DNA of 64,000 nt from Saprospiraceae bacterium. Lineage in GTDB: Bacteria; Bacteroidota; Bacteroidia; Chitinophagales; Saprospiraceae. The DNA is taken from the NCBI GenBank assembly GCA_016710625.1, contig JADJVK010000053.1:186001-250000 (forward strand). Reading direction: 5' to 3'. The position numbers and the translations under genes were made by a program. The notes under the pieces were generated by a model, which was not told the DNA's origin, searched no databases, and saw only the letters and a list, made by a program, of their open reading frames with translations. The stretch's first letter is position 1. Every line of letters starts with the position of its first letter. This document shows positions 45,324 through 53,647 of the stretch, one piece after another.

Positions 45324-46349
45324 CTAATTGTCTTCTTCTTGCTGTACTATTACACTTTCCAATTCTCGTTGTAAAGTTTCCATTGAAGGCAAGGCATCCT
45401 TGATATTATATTCTGAAATTGAAATTGGCGTATTTATATTGTGTAATGAATATTGTACTTTGGTTTTCCCTGTTTTATTCTTACAAAGCAATATTCCAAT
45501 AGTTGGATTATCTAGTTTTTCATCTCTTATCTCACCATCCACTGCATTGACATAAAAATTGAGTTTTCCAATATATTCTGGTTGAAAATCTTTTGCCTTT
45601 AATTCTATGACAACATAGCAACGTAATTTTAAGTGATAAAATAATAGGTCAATTTTGAAATCCTCATCATCCACCGTTATTACATATTGTCTGCCGACAA
45701 ATGAAAACCCTACCCCTAATTCTAAAAGAAAATGTGTTATATGTTTGACAAGGGCTTCTTCCAAATCCTTTTCCAAATAATCTTGTTGGAGTGTTAAGAA
45801 ATCAAAATTATAAGGGTCTTTTAAAATATCTCGTGCTAATTCTGATTGTGCTGCTGGTAAGGTGGTGTTAAAATTATTACTTGCTTTACCGCTTCTTTCA
45901 TATTGTTTATATTCAATTTGATGTTCCAGCATCCTAACCGACCAACCAAATTCTAAGGACTTTTTGGCATACCAAAGACGTTCTTCTTGGTTTTTACAAT
46001 AATCCAATAAACGAATATTGTGTGTCCAGCTAATTAGTGCAATCGGTGATTGCACTAATTCTATTTTCTGATTTTCAAGGAAAAAACGTTTCATATAAAA
46101 GAGATTCCTTCTTGCAAAACCACTATTATTCGGATAATTTTCTTTTAGGTCTTTAGAAAGTTGTTCTAGAATTTTATCTCCCCATTGATAAAGTTGTTGT
46201 TTTTCATTTATTAACTTCCCAATATTCCAGTACATCAGCAAAAGTTCCTGATTGACTTTTACCATTGCTTTTATCTGGGCTTCACGAATACTATTCTTAA
46301 TTTCTTGGACGAAATCAAGGTATTCGTTTGACTGTAGAGTGTTTTCCAT
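45324..46349 (-). CDS. DUF1016 / YhcG-type PD-(D/E)XK nuclease-domain protein
   Basis: Protein of 341 residues with the two YhcG domains. The N-terminal domain (residues 10-160) contains the conserved VNQELLLMYWNIGKLINEKQ and NLFYMKRFF, SWTHNIRLL, YAKKSLEFGWSVRMLEHQI. The C-terminal PD-(D/E)XK fold has FKIDLLFYHLKLRCYVVIELK, with the catalytic Asp and E-x-K in IDLLFYH and VIELK, then IGKLNFYVNAVD and NPTIGILLCK. The family is widely distributed, often in restriction or defence neighbourhoods, but its activity is not firmly known. Here it stands alone without methylase or helicase genes. Base composition does not differ obviously from neighbours. Confidence 0.88.
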   Translation of the reverse strand: MENTLQSNEYLDFVQEIKNSIREAQIKAMVKVNQELLLMYWNIGKLINEKQQLYQWGDKILEQLSKDLKENYPNNSGFARRNLFYMKRFFLENQKIELVQSPIALISWTHNIRLLDYCKNQEERLWYAKKSLEFGWSVRMLEHQIEYKQYERSGKASNNFNTTLPAAQSELARDILKDPYNFDFLTLQQDYLEKDLEEALVKHITHFLLELGVGFSFVGRQYVITVDDEDFKIDLLFYHLKLRCYVVIELKAKDFQPEYIGKLNFYVNAVDGEIRDEKLDNPTIGILLCKNKTGKTKVQYSLHNINTPISISEYNIKDALPSMETLQRELESVIVQQEEDN

Positions 46350-46492
46350 ACTTTTAATGTATTATATTTTAATATCTGCTACTACTTTGGGTAAGGCTTT
46401 AACCCAATAGCCAAAAAGACTAAATATAAAAACAAAAAGGCAATTTTTAAAATATTATATATTCGGAAACCTGAATAGGTAAGGTAATAAAC

Positions 46493-46525
46493 AAAAAAAG
46501 CTGACTCCACTATTGGGTCAGCTTT
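46493..46525 (-). terminator. Terminator after the lipocalin-like gene
   Basis: Stem AAAGCTGAC (46497-46505) / GTCAGCTTT (46517-46525), perfect 9 bp, followed on the minus strand by a T run; it ends transcription of the gene at 46569-47321. Confidence 0.8.
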
Positions 46526-46568
46526 GAATATGAGCTTTCGTTATTTCTTAAATCTATTATATCCTTTT

Positions 46569-47321
46569 TTATAAACTTTCTTTTTCGTTTAATTTCTTAA
46601 ACTTCATAGTGCTAGAATTCAAGCAGTTTTCATCATTAGTCAACTCTTTCAATGTTAGATATCCAGCGTTGATTTCAACCAATCTTCTTGTAGATTGAGT
46701 TTTTGTAGTATTTAAAGATAAATATTGTCCGTTTTGGCTGATTGACCAATTACCATTGGTGATATTATTATCAGCTATTTTTTGGAAAGTACCGTTTTTG
46801 TTGAAAATATAAGTGATGTTTTTATCCTGATCACAATTGATTTTCCAAGCTCCAATTAAGTCCATTTTCAACAACTCCAAATCTGTTTCAACCAACTGAT
46901 CAGCAGCAATTAAAGCATTTTCTTTATTGGTGAAGTCTTCAGTTAACATTAAGTTGTTTCCAACCAAGCTAATTAAAAAGTTGTCACCCACATTTGTCTT
47001 TTGATCAACGATGCTCAAAAGGATGCTTTTTTTGTTTTCTGTCAATTTCCAAAGCTTTTGAATCGTAACGATTGCTCCATTTGGTTTTGTTAAGAAAGTT
47101 GTTGCAGTTCCATTAGTATGGAACTCATAAACTACTTTTCCTTGAGTTTTTGAAAAGAATAAAAAATCTCTACTAGTTAATTGGTTTTCAATTAATTTTT
47201 TTTGAATTGCTAAAGTTCCAGAAATAGTGGTTGGCTCTTCTCCACCAATAAAAGTGTCATTCATTGCAGACAATCCTAAGGACTGAACTAAAATCGAGAA
47301 CACTATTAAATACGTTTTCAT
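46569..47321 (-). CDS. Secreted protein with two lipocalin-like repeats
   Basis: Exported protein of unknown function, 250 residues. Signal peptide MKTYLIVFSILVQSLGLSA. Two diverged modules of the 'lipocalin-like' type follow: the first has VVYEFHTNGTATTFLTKPNG and WKLTENKKSILLSI, the second LIGAWKINCDQDKNITYIFN, GTFQKIADNN and GNWSISQNGQYLSL. Each has the W-K-I/L, Y-x-F-x-x-N-G-T, W-x-I/L order of the domain, which forms a small beta-barrel. Two promoters lie upstream (47365-47396 and 47560-47589) and a strong terminator downstream, so it is an independent transcription unit. Confidence 0.6.
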   Translation of the reverse strand: MKTYLIVFSILVQSLGLSAMNDTFIGGEEPTTISGTLAIQKKLIENQLTSRDFLFFSKTQGKVVYEFHTNGTATTFLTKPNGAIVTIQKLWKLTENKKSILLSIVDQKTNVGDNFLISLVGNNLMLTEDFTNKENALIAADQLVETDLELLKMDLIGAWKINCDQDKNITYIFNKNGTFQKIADNNITNGNWSISQNGQYLSLNTTKTQSTRRLVEINAGYLTLKELTNDENCLNSSTMKFKKLNEKESL

Positions 47322-47364
47322 ATATTTTATTATTAAAAATTTGTTGTAAAAATTGATTTCGATG

Positions 47365-47396
47365 CAAAATTATCGGCGAAGCAACTTCAATTCAAA
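47365..47396 (-). promoter_or_regulatory. Proximal promoter of the lipocalin-like gene
   Basis: Minus-strand TTG at 47395-47393, 20-base spacer, TAATTTTG at 47372-47365; 44 bp from the ATG. Confidence 0.5.
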
Positions 47397-47559
47397 ATGT
47401 CATTAGATAAGTACTTGTATTTGATAGATGAAAATCATTTATTTTTACTTTATGATTTAAAAACGTTACAATCTACCATTTTTTAACTCCCAACGAATAG
47501 CCATGAAATTTAATTTGCTTTTGAGACTCTTTTGTCTATCAAATCAAAATATTATACTG
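47397..47559 (-). other. Possible leader or small RNA downstream of a strong promoter
   Basis: About 160 bp transcribed leftward from the promoter at 47560-47589 before the proximal promoter. It contains a 12-codon ORF (47466-47504, MAIRWELKNGRL) and a 7-bp stem AAATCAT (47432-47438) / ATGATTT (47452-47458). No known RNA family is recognised and no conservation data are available. Confidence 0.3.
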
Positions 47560-47589
47560 CAAAGATACAACCATTATATGAAATGTCAA
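47560..47589 (-). promoter_or_regulatory. Strong canonical promoter, leftward
   Basis: Minus-strand TTG at 47589-47587, 19-base spacer, TATCTTTG at 47567-47560. It lies about 239 bp before the nearest start codon on that strand and is divergent to the promoter at 47695. Confidence 0.55.
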
Positions 47590-47694
47590 GTATTAAATTA
47601 AAATTTAACGATTCATTATGAATTGATTAGCTTAAAAACACAACCTATAACCAAATAAAATTTTGTCAAAAAATGGTTTCATTTGTGTTTATCC

Positions 47695-47724
47695 TTGATA
47701 TTTTATTTTAATCTGTTAACTTTG
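47695..47724 (+). promoter_or_regulatory. Promoter of the radical SAM gene
   Basis: TTG at 47695-47697, 19-base spacer, TAACTTTG at 47717-47724. The leader before the ATG at 47861 would be about 130 bases. Confidence 0.5.
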
Positions 47725-47860
47725 ATGGAAAATAATTTTTTTATATACCTTTTGTTTTGAATTCAAGACGGTAGAGGTGTGTAAGTGACAGATTATCAAT
47801 TAATTATATAATTAATTTACCCAAATAAATAATTTTAAATTTTTTTTATTATTCGACAAA

Positions 47861-48895
47861 ATGTCTGGATTTTCTAAGATTGATACTTTAAACTTTTTGT
47901 CAAAACTGACAATTTCCAAGATTTGGAACATCATAAAGCTGTATAGTTCTTATCAGTTGACTAAATTATTGAAAAAACCGATTCAATGGGGCTTACCCAT
48001 GACTGTTTCGATAGAACCTACCACTGCTTGCAATCTTAGATGCCCAGAATGTCCCAGCGGATTGAGAGCTTTTTCTAGACCAACTGGTAACTTGAAAAAA
48101 GATTTTTTTACCAAAACAATTGAAGAGCTTCACCAACACCTAGTATATCTGATTTTTTATTTTCAAGGTGAGCCTTACATCAATCCCGATTTTTTAGAAA
48201 TGGTGAAATTGGCAAATCAAAAAGGTATTTATACAATTACTTCCACCAATGCTCATTTTTTGAATGATGCTAATGCTAGAAAGACCATTGAATCTGGCTT
48301 GAATCGGCTCATTATCTCAGTGGATGGCACCACTCAAGAAGTGTATGAGCAATATCGCAAAGAGGGAAAACTAGAAAATGTGTTACAAGGAGCTAAAAAT
48401 ATAGTGAAGTGGAAAAAAGAACTAAAATCAAAAACCCCCCACATCATATTTCAATTTTTAGTAGTAAAACCAAATGAACACCAGATTCCAGAATTGTATC
48501 AATTGGCAAAAGAAATTGGGGTGGATGAGGTGAAGTTGAAAACTGCACAAATCTATGATTATGAATCTGGAAACCCACTAATCCCGACCATTGATAAATA
48601 TTCAAGATATCGAAAAATATCAGATGGAAAGTACACCATTAAAAATGAGCTGCTCAATCACTGTTGGAAACTTTGGCATGCCTGTGTGATCACCTGGGAT
48701 GGCTTGGTGGTGCCATGTTGTTTCGACAAAGATGCGACGCATCAATTAGGAGACTTAAAAAAACAAACGTTCAGGGATTTGTGGAAAGGAAATTCCTATG
48801 TCGATTTTCGAAAAATGATATTAAAAGGTAGGGATCAAATTGACATTTGTAAGAATTGTACAGAAGGTTGCAAAGTGTGGGCAGAGCAAGACTAA
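47861..48895 (+). CDS. Radical SAM / SPASM domain protein
   Basis: Iron-sulfur enzyme using S-adenosylmethionine radicals, 344 residues. The SAM cluster motif CxxxCxxC is CNLRCPEC at about residues 57-64, preceded by SIEPTTACNL and followed by the GGEP-like FQGEPYINPDF. The C-terminus is a SPASM domain with HACVITWDGLVVPCCFDKDA, LGDLKKQTFRDLW and ICKNCTEGC, giving cysteines for auxiliary clusters. The N-terminal 40 residues are basic and amphipathic. SPASM enzymes often modify peptides, but many in Bacteroidota act on unknown small substrates. No precursor peptide or transporter is adjacent, so the substrate is open. Confidence 0.85.
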   Translation: MSGFSKIDTLNFLSKLTISKIWNIIKLYSSYQLTKLLKKPIQWGLPMTVSIEPTTACNLRCPECPSGLRAFSRPTGNLKKDFFTKTIEELHQHLVYLIFYFQGEPYINPDFLEMVKLANQKGIYTITSTNAHFLNDANARKTIESGLNRLIISVDGTTQEVYEQYRKEGKLENVLQGAKNIVKWKKELKSKTPHIIFQFLVVKPNEHQIPELYQLAKEIGVDEVKLKTAQIYDYESGNPLIPTIDKYSRYRKISDGKYTIKNELLNHCWKLWHACVITWDGLVVPCCFDKDATHQLGDLKKQTFRDLWKGNSYVDFRKMILKGRDQIDICKNCTEGCKVWAEQD

Positions 48896-48944
48896 ATCCA
48901 TTGACAATTCTATAGTTTCTTCATCAAATATAAAAATTACTTAT

Positions 48945-48952
48945 TACTTTTG
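48945..48952 (+). promoter_or_regulatory. Candidate -7 element for the DPP IV-family gene
   Basis: TACTTTTG, 25 bp before the ATG at 48978; no correctly spaced TTG. Confidence 0.35.
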
Positions 48953-48977
48953 TTTCTTTTGTCTTAAACTATAAGAA

Positions 48978-51144
48978 ATGAAGCCGTTAGTATTTTTGTT
49001 TTTCACCTTATTTTTAGTTTCCAACACCAATATTGCCCAAAAAGAAATAACCTTAGAGGATATTTGGAGCAAAGGGACTTTTAGAGCAAAGTCGGTTCCT
49101 GGATTTAATTTTTTAAATGATGGAAAACACTATAGTGTTTCAGAAGGCACTAAAATCAAACAATATGATCTAACAACAGGTAAATTCGTTAAAGACATCC
49201 TTGATGTATCGATGCTGAATGAAAAAGGAATAAAAGAGGGCTTCGAAGGATATCAATTTAGTGAAGATGAGCAAAAAATTATTTTCACCACAGAAAGTCA
49301 AAATATTTATAGAAGATCAAGTGTTGGTTATAACTATATTGTGAATCGAGCAAATAATACAGTAACTCCAGTATTTCCAGAAGGTAAACACAGGGATGTT
49401 TCCCTCTCTCCAGATGGCAATAAAGTTGCTTTTTGTTATAATAACAACTTGTATTTCAAAGATTTACAATCTGGAAAGACAACTCAAATCACAAAAGATG
49501 GCAAAAAGAATAGCATCATAAATGGTACAACAGATTGGGTATATGAAGAAGAATTCGAGTTTACAAAATTTTACCAATGGTCCACAGACGGAAAAACCAT
49601 AGCATTTGTAAGATCGGATGAAAGCAATGTCCCAGAGTTTACAATGACGCATTTTAAAGGTGGCTTATATCCTGATTACGAATCTTTTAAATATCCAAAA
49701 GTTGGCGAAAAAAACTCGGAAGTTCAGCTTTTTCTATATCAATTAGATAAAAAGAAACTAGTGAAAGTGGATTTGGGGACTAATTTCGAATATATCCCGA
49801 GATTGAAATGGACCAACGATGCTTCTAAATGTTGTGTTTATAAAATGAACCGCTTTCAAAATGAATTAGAATTATTATTGGTAGATGCCAAAACAGGAAA
49901 AACATCCACCTTACTCAAAGAAACGAATTCAAAATATATCGAGATAAATGATGATTTGACATTTTTAAAAGACAACAAACGATTTATTTGGAGTTCGGAG
50001 AAAGAAGGTTTCAGACATTTGTATTTATATGATATGACTGGAAAGCTAATCAAACAAATCACAAAAAGGAGATTGGGAGTTTACAAATTATTATGGTTTT
50101 GATGAACCAAAGAATTTATTGTATTATCAATCCACTGAAATTTCTCCATTGCAAAGAAATGTGTATGAAATAAATATTGAAACTGGAGAAAAAAAGATAT
50201 TGACGCCAAGACTTGGGACAAATGATGTTCAGTTTAGCCCCAGTTTCGATTATTTTGTGAATACTTATTCTAATATAAATACGCCAACAGAGATTGGAGT
50301 GTATGATAGAGCAGGAAAAGAAGTAAGAATTATAGAGCAAAACAAAGAACTTGCTCAAAAAGCAATGGATTATGGATTTGAAAAAGTAGAATTTTTCAAG
50401 TTTAAAACAAGTGACAATACGGAACTAAATGGCTACATGATAAAACCCGCTAATTTTGATCCTACTAAGAAATATCCTGTTTTTATGAATCTATATGGCG
50501 GACCTGGAAGCCAGCAAGTCCTTGATAAATGGTCTAGTGGAGATAGATATTGGTATCAAATGATGGCAGACAAAGGATATATTATAGCATGTGTTGACAA
50601 TAGAGGCACAGGAGGAAGAGGAGAAGCTTTCAAAAAGTGTACTTATTTGGAATTAGGAAAACTAGAAACAGCTGACCAAATAGAAGCTGCAAAATATTTA
50701 GGAAATTTACCTTTTGCCGATAAAAATAGAATAGGAATATTTGGATGGAGTTACGGAGGTTTTATGTCTTCCTCTTGCTTATTCAAAGGGAATGACGTTT
50801 TCAAAGCAGCAATTTCTGTTGCTCCAGTCACTAGTTGGAGATGGTATGACAATATATACACTGAGCGATATATGCAAACAGAAAAGACCAATCCGAATGG
50901 GTACAAAGATAACTCTCCCGTAAATTTTGCAGACAAATTGAAAGGAAACTTATTGTTGGTTCATGGAATGGGCGACGATAATGTTCATTTTCAAAATGCT
51001 GCTGAATTGGTGAATGCTCTAGTGAAGGCAAATAAGCAATTCGATACTTATTATTATCCTAATAGAAACCACGGTATATATGGTGGAAATACCAGATTGC
51101 ACCTTTATACTAAAATGACCAATTTCTTATTAGAAAAATTGTAG
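48978..51144 (+). CDS. Dipeptidyl peptidase IV family serine protease, split by a frameshift
   Basis: Exported S9B peptidase removing N-terminal dipeptides, about 721 residues after repair. Signal peptide MKPLVFLFFTLFLVSNTNIAQ; beta-propeller with the substrate-binding Glu pair in WVYEEEFEFTKFYQWSTDG; alpha/beta-hydrolase domain with Ser591 in FGWSYGGFMSS, Asp in VHGMGDDNVHF and His in RNHGIYGG. The first frame ends at 50102. Removing one A from the five-A run at 50063-50067 gives ITKGDWEFTNYYGFDEPKN, and reading continues to 51144. All catalytic residues are intact, so the break is likely a sequencing error. Its presence fits peptide-based nutrition. Confidence 0.92.
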
Positions 51145-51148
51145 CCAG

Positions 51149-51790
51149 TTAAGTCAGAAAAGGGTTGTTTTCTTTTTCATAGCCAATCGTTGTAGTGGGT
51201 CCGTGCCCACTATAAACTATTGTTTGGTTTGGAAGAGTGAAAAGATGGGTGTTGATACTATTAACTAAGGTGTCGAAATTACCTCCTGGTAAATCTGTCC
51301 TACCGATGCTCTCCCTAAAAAGAACATCACCTGATATTATAAAACCACTTGCTTCGCAATAAAAGGAAAGGCTAGCAGGTGAATGCCCAGGAGTCAGTAA
51401 AGCAAGCATTTGGGTGTTTCCAAATGAGATAACATCTTGGTGTTCAATGAATTTAGTAGGATTTGGTGAAGGTACTTTTATGGGAATGCCATAAAGTTGG
51501 CAAGTAGGTATAAAGCTATTTAAAACAGGAACTTCACCTTTATGCATTGAAAATTCAACCTTGTATTTTTCAACCACATATTGATTTCCGAATACATGAT
51601 CCAAATGACAATGAGTATTGATGAGTTGAACCACATTTAATTGTTCTTTTTCAATAAAAGCAGAAAGGATTTTATCCTCTTTTACATTTATATTTCCAGG
51701 GTCAAAAATGACACATTCTTTCGTTTCGTCATAGACGACATAGGTGTTTTCCTGAAAAGGATTGAATGTAAAACATTGTACTTTAGTCAT
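51149..51790 (-). CDS. MBL-fold metallohydrolase (glyoxalase II-like)
   Basis: Zinc or iron hydrolase of the metallo-beta-lactamase fold, 213 residues. Metal ligands are visible: THCHLDHVFG (HxHxDH), the His in LTPGHSPASLSF, the Asp in ISGDVLFRESIGRTDLP, and the final His in VYSGHGPTTTIG. This is the YcbL/GloB-like subgroup that hydrolyses thioesters such as S-lactoylglutathione or unidentified substrates; with bacillithiol made in this cell (bshA at 21 kb) a bacillithiol thioester is conceivable but unproven. Convergent with the DPP IV gene at a 4-bp distance. Confidence 0.85.
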   Translation of the reverse strand: MTKVQCFTFNPFQENTYVVYDETKECVIFDPGNINVKEDKILSAFIEKEQLNVVQLINTHCHLDHVFGNQYVVEKYKVEFSMHKGEVPVLNSFIPTCQLYGIPIKVPSPNPTKFIEHQDVISFGNTQMLALLTPGHSPASLSFYCEASGFIISGDVLFRESIGRTDLPGGNFDTLVNSINTHLFTLPNQTIVYSGHGPTTTIGYEKENNPFLT

Positions 51791-52025
51791 AAAACAAAGG
51801 TAATGTAAAAAATTTTATTTTGAATAATTGAAAAAAACATTAATTTTGAATAATATTTCAATAAATTGATAATTAAAAAGTTGCTTTTGTTTCTCAAATC
51901 AATTTTTAATGTCTTTTTCTCTACAAAAAAATCCAGTATTGATAAATTGTTATTTCAAGAATGATAAGAATCATTTACAAATTGAAATTAATAATTAACT
52001 ATTTTTAAAATATAAAAAATAAAAT

Positions 52026-52725
52026 ATGATGAAAAGTTTTTACACTACAGTTTTTTTATTGTTTTCCGACATTCGTTTTTTCGCAAAACAGTTTATTAAA
52101 ATTTATTAAAGGTGATACGGTTGTCGCTAAAAAAATGGATCAGACAGAGTACGTTGCTCATAGTTTTATAAAAAATATCAGCTCTGCTCCATTGAAAATT
52201 GTTTGGAAAAGAAAGATGATTAGCACAAGTGAAACTTGTGAAGCTCAAACTTGTGATAATAATCTGTGTTATGGTGGTAGTATAAATTATTCTGTTAAAG
52301 TAATTAATTTAGCACCAAATGACTCCTCAATTATTGATCTTCATTATTCTATTAACTGCTGTGAGCCAGACCCAAATATCTTGCAAATGTCTTTTTGTCA
52401 AAGTATAGATACCACTGTTAATTTGGTAAGTGCCATTTTTACTTGTGGTGTAGTAACTGATATAAAATATTTTGAAGATACAAAATTAAAAATAGCTCCC
52501 AACCCGACAGCTGGTAACGTCACTTTAACTATTTCAAATTTCGAATCGGATAAGTACCAATATCAAGTTATGAATTTGAGTGGAATGGTTTTGGAAACAA
52601 ACAAAATTAATCAGAACAATCAAGTTGTAGATTTATCAAAGTTGTCCAACGGAATGTATTTCATCCGAATTTTAGATGACAACAGGGTTTCTAAAGTAGA
52701 GAAAATAATTGTCAATAAAGAATAA
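52026..52725 (+). CDS. Secreted Cys-rich T9SS-sorted protein, frameshift in signal peptide region
   Basis: Surface or secreted protein of unknown function, about 232 residues after repair. From the ATG at 52026 the frame reads MMKSFYTTVF, then runs off course; removing one T from the seven-T run at 52051-52057 gives a signal peptide ending TFVFSQ, joined to NSLLKFIKGDTVVAKKMDQT and the main ORF. The mature part has IKNISSAPLKIVWKRK, then CEAQTCDNNLCYGG, further cysteines in INCCEPDPN, SFCQ and FTCG, and a type A T9SS sorting domain (APNPTAGNVTLTI to the end). It is homologous to the next gene with the same order of motifs. Cysteines suggest disulfides or metal binding. Confidence 0.75.
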
Positions 52726-52771
52726 TATTTGGCAAAAGCATTTCGGAGTTCGTGTTATTATTACAATAATT

Positions 52772-52843
52772 TGGCAAATGTCAATTTAATGTAATAATAT
52801 TTTAAGGATATGTTAAATGGTAAAATAATGTGGCAAATATCAA
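52772..52843. repeat. Direct repeat TGGCAAATRTCAA
   Basis: Two copies, 52772-52784 and 52831-52843, differing at one base, 59 bp apart; a weaker match (TTTGGCAAAA) lies at about 52729. Each is partly self-complementary (TTGrCA..TGyCAA). Position upstream of the second Cys-rich gene suggests a regulator site. Confidence 0.35.
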
Positions 52844-52921
52844 GTAAAAACTTATATATTTGTTCATTATTATTCTTTTATTAATCGGTTTTTAGAGAAA
52901 ATTCTATACAAATATTTGATT

Positions 52922-53616
52922 ATGAAGCAATTATTTACTTTATTTGGCTTATTTGCATTTAGCTTATTTGCTTTTGCACAGCAGAGTTCTATTTTAAAAT
53001 TTGAAACATCTGACACTATGTATGCAAAATTTGATCCTGCATTAGACGAATATGCCATTAAAAGGATCTATTAAAAACATCAGTGGCGTTACAGAAAATA
53101 AAATGGAAAAGAAAATATTTACAAATTGCAGATAATTGCGAAGCTACAATTTGTGATAATTTATGTTATTCTTCTAATATAAATGAATCTCCAAAAGAAT
53201 TGACATTGTTACCAAATGCATCTATTCCAATAGAAAGCCATTTTTACAAAGAGTGTGCTGCAAATGGTGGAACTAGCTATAGATTAACTTTTCACCCAAG
53301 TACAGATTTAACCACTGTGTTATATACTGTGGTTTTTAATTGTGGAACTACGACAGCTGTTTCTGATTTAGAAAAAGATAACATTAAAATCACTCCAAAT
53401 CCAGTTAGTCAATTTTTTAAATTGAAAGACAATTTTAGTAATGTAAGTAATATTAATATTTACAACATGACTGGAAGATTAATTAAAAACTTAGATGCAA
53501 TAGATTCTGATGAATATTATATTGGTGATTTACCAAATGGTGTTTATTTAGTTAGATTGTCTGACAAAAACAATAAAACGATCAAAACACTTAGAATTAA
53601 TAAAAACAACCCATAA
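52922..53616 (+). CDS. Second secreted Cys-rich T9SS-sorted protein, two frameshifts
   Basis: Paralogue of the preceding gene, about 230 residues after repair. Signal peptide MKQLFTLFGLFAFSLFAFAQ. The frame breaks twice: one A too many in the run at 53060-53063 and one extra G in the GG at 53085-53086. With both removed the sequence reads AIKGSIKNIS, ALQKIKWKRK, CEATICDNLCYSS, and is colinear with IKNISSAPLKIVWKRK and CEAQTCDNNLCY in the neighbour. Further cysteines occur in KECAANG and FNCG, and the C-terminus (KITPNPVSQFFKLKDN to the end) is a T9SS type A sorting domain. Two independent edits are required, so this gene could be truly decaying, but homology downstream is perfect. Confidence 0.7.
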
Positions 53617-53647
53617 TTATTTTATATCTATTCATTTAAATTCATTT

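Noticed and set aside
45324..47321. A novel defence island around the DUF1016 gene
   Set aside because: The neighbours are a glycosyltransferase and a secreted lipocalin-like protein; no methylase, helicase, integrase or second nuclease is present.
52729..52843. CRISPR-like repeats
   Set aside because: Only two to three short imperfect copies at irregular spacing and no cas genes in the window.
28954..53090. Programmed frameshifting or transcriptional slippage to explain the split genes
   Set aside because: The runs are only 2-7 bases, too short for efficient slippage, have no shared slippery motif or downstream structure, and affect unrelated genes. Sequence error or decay explains all cases more simply.
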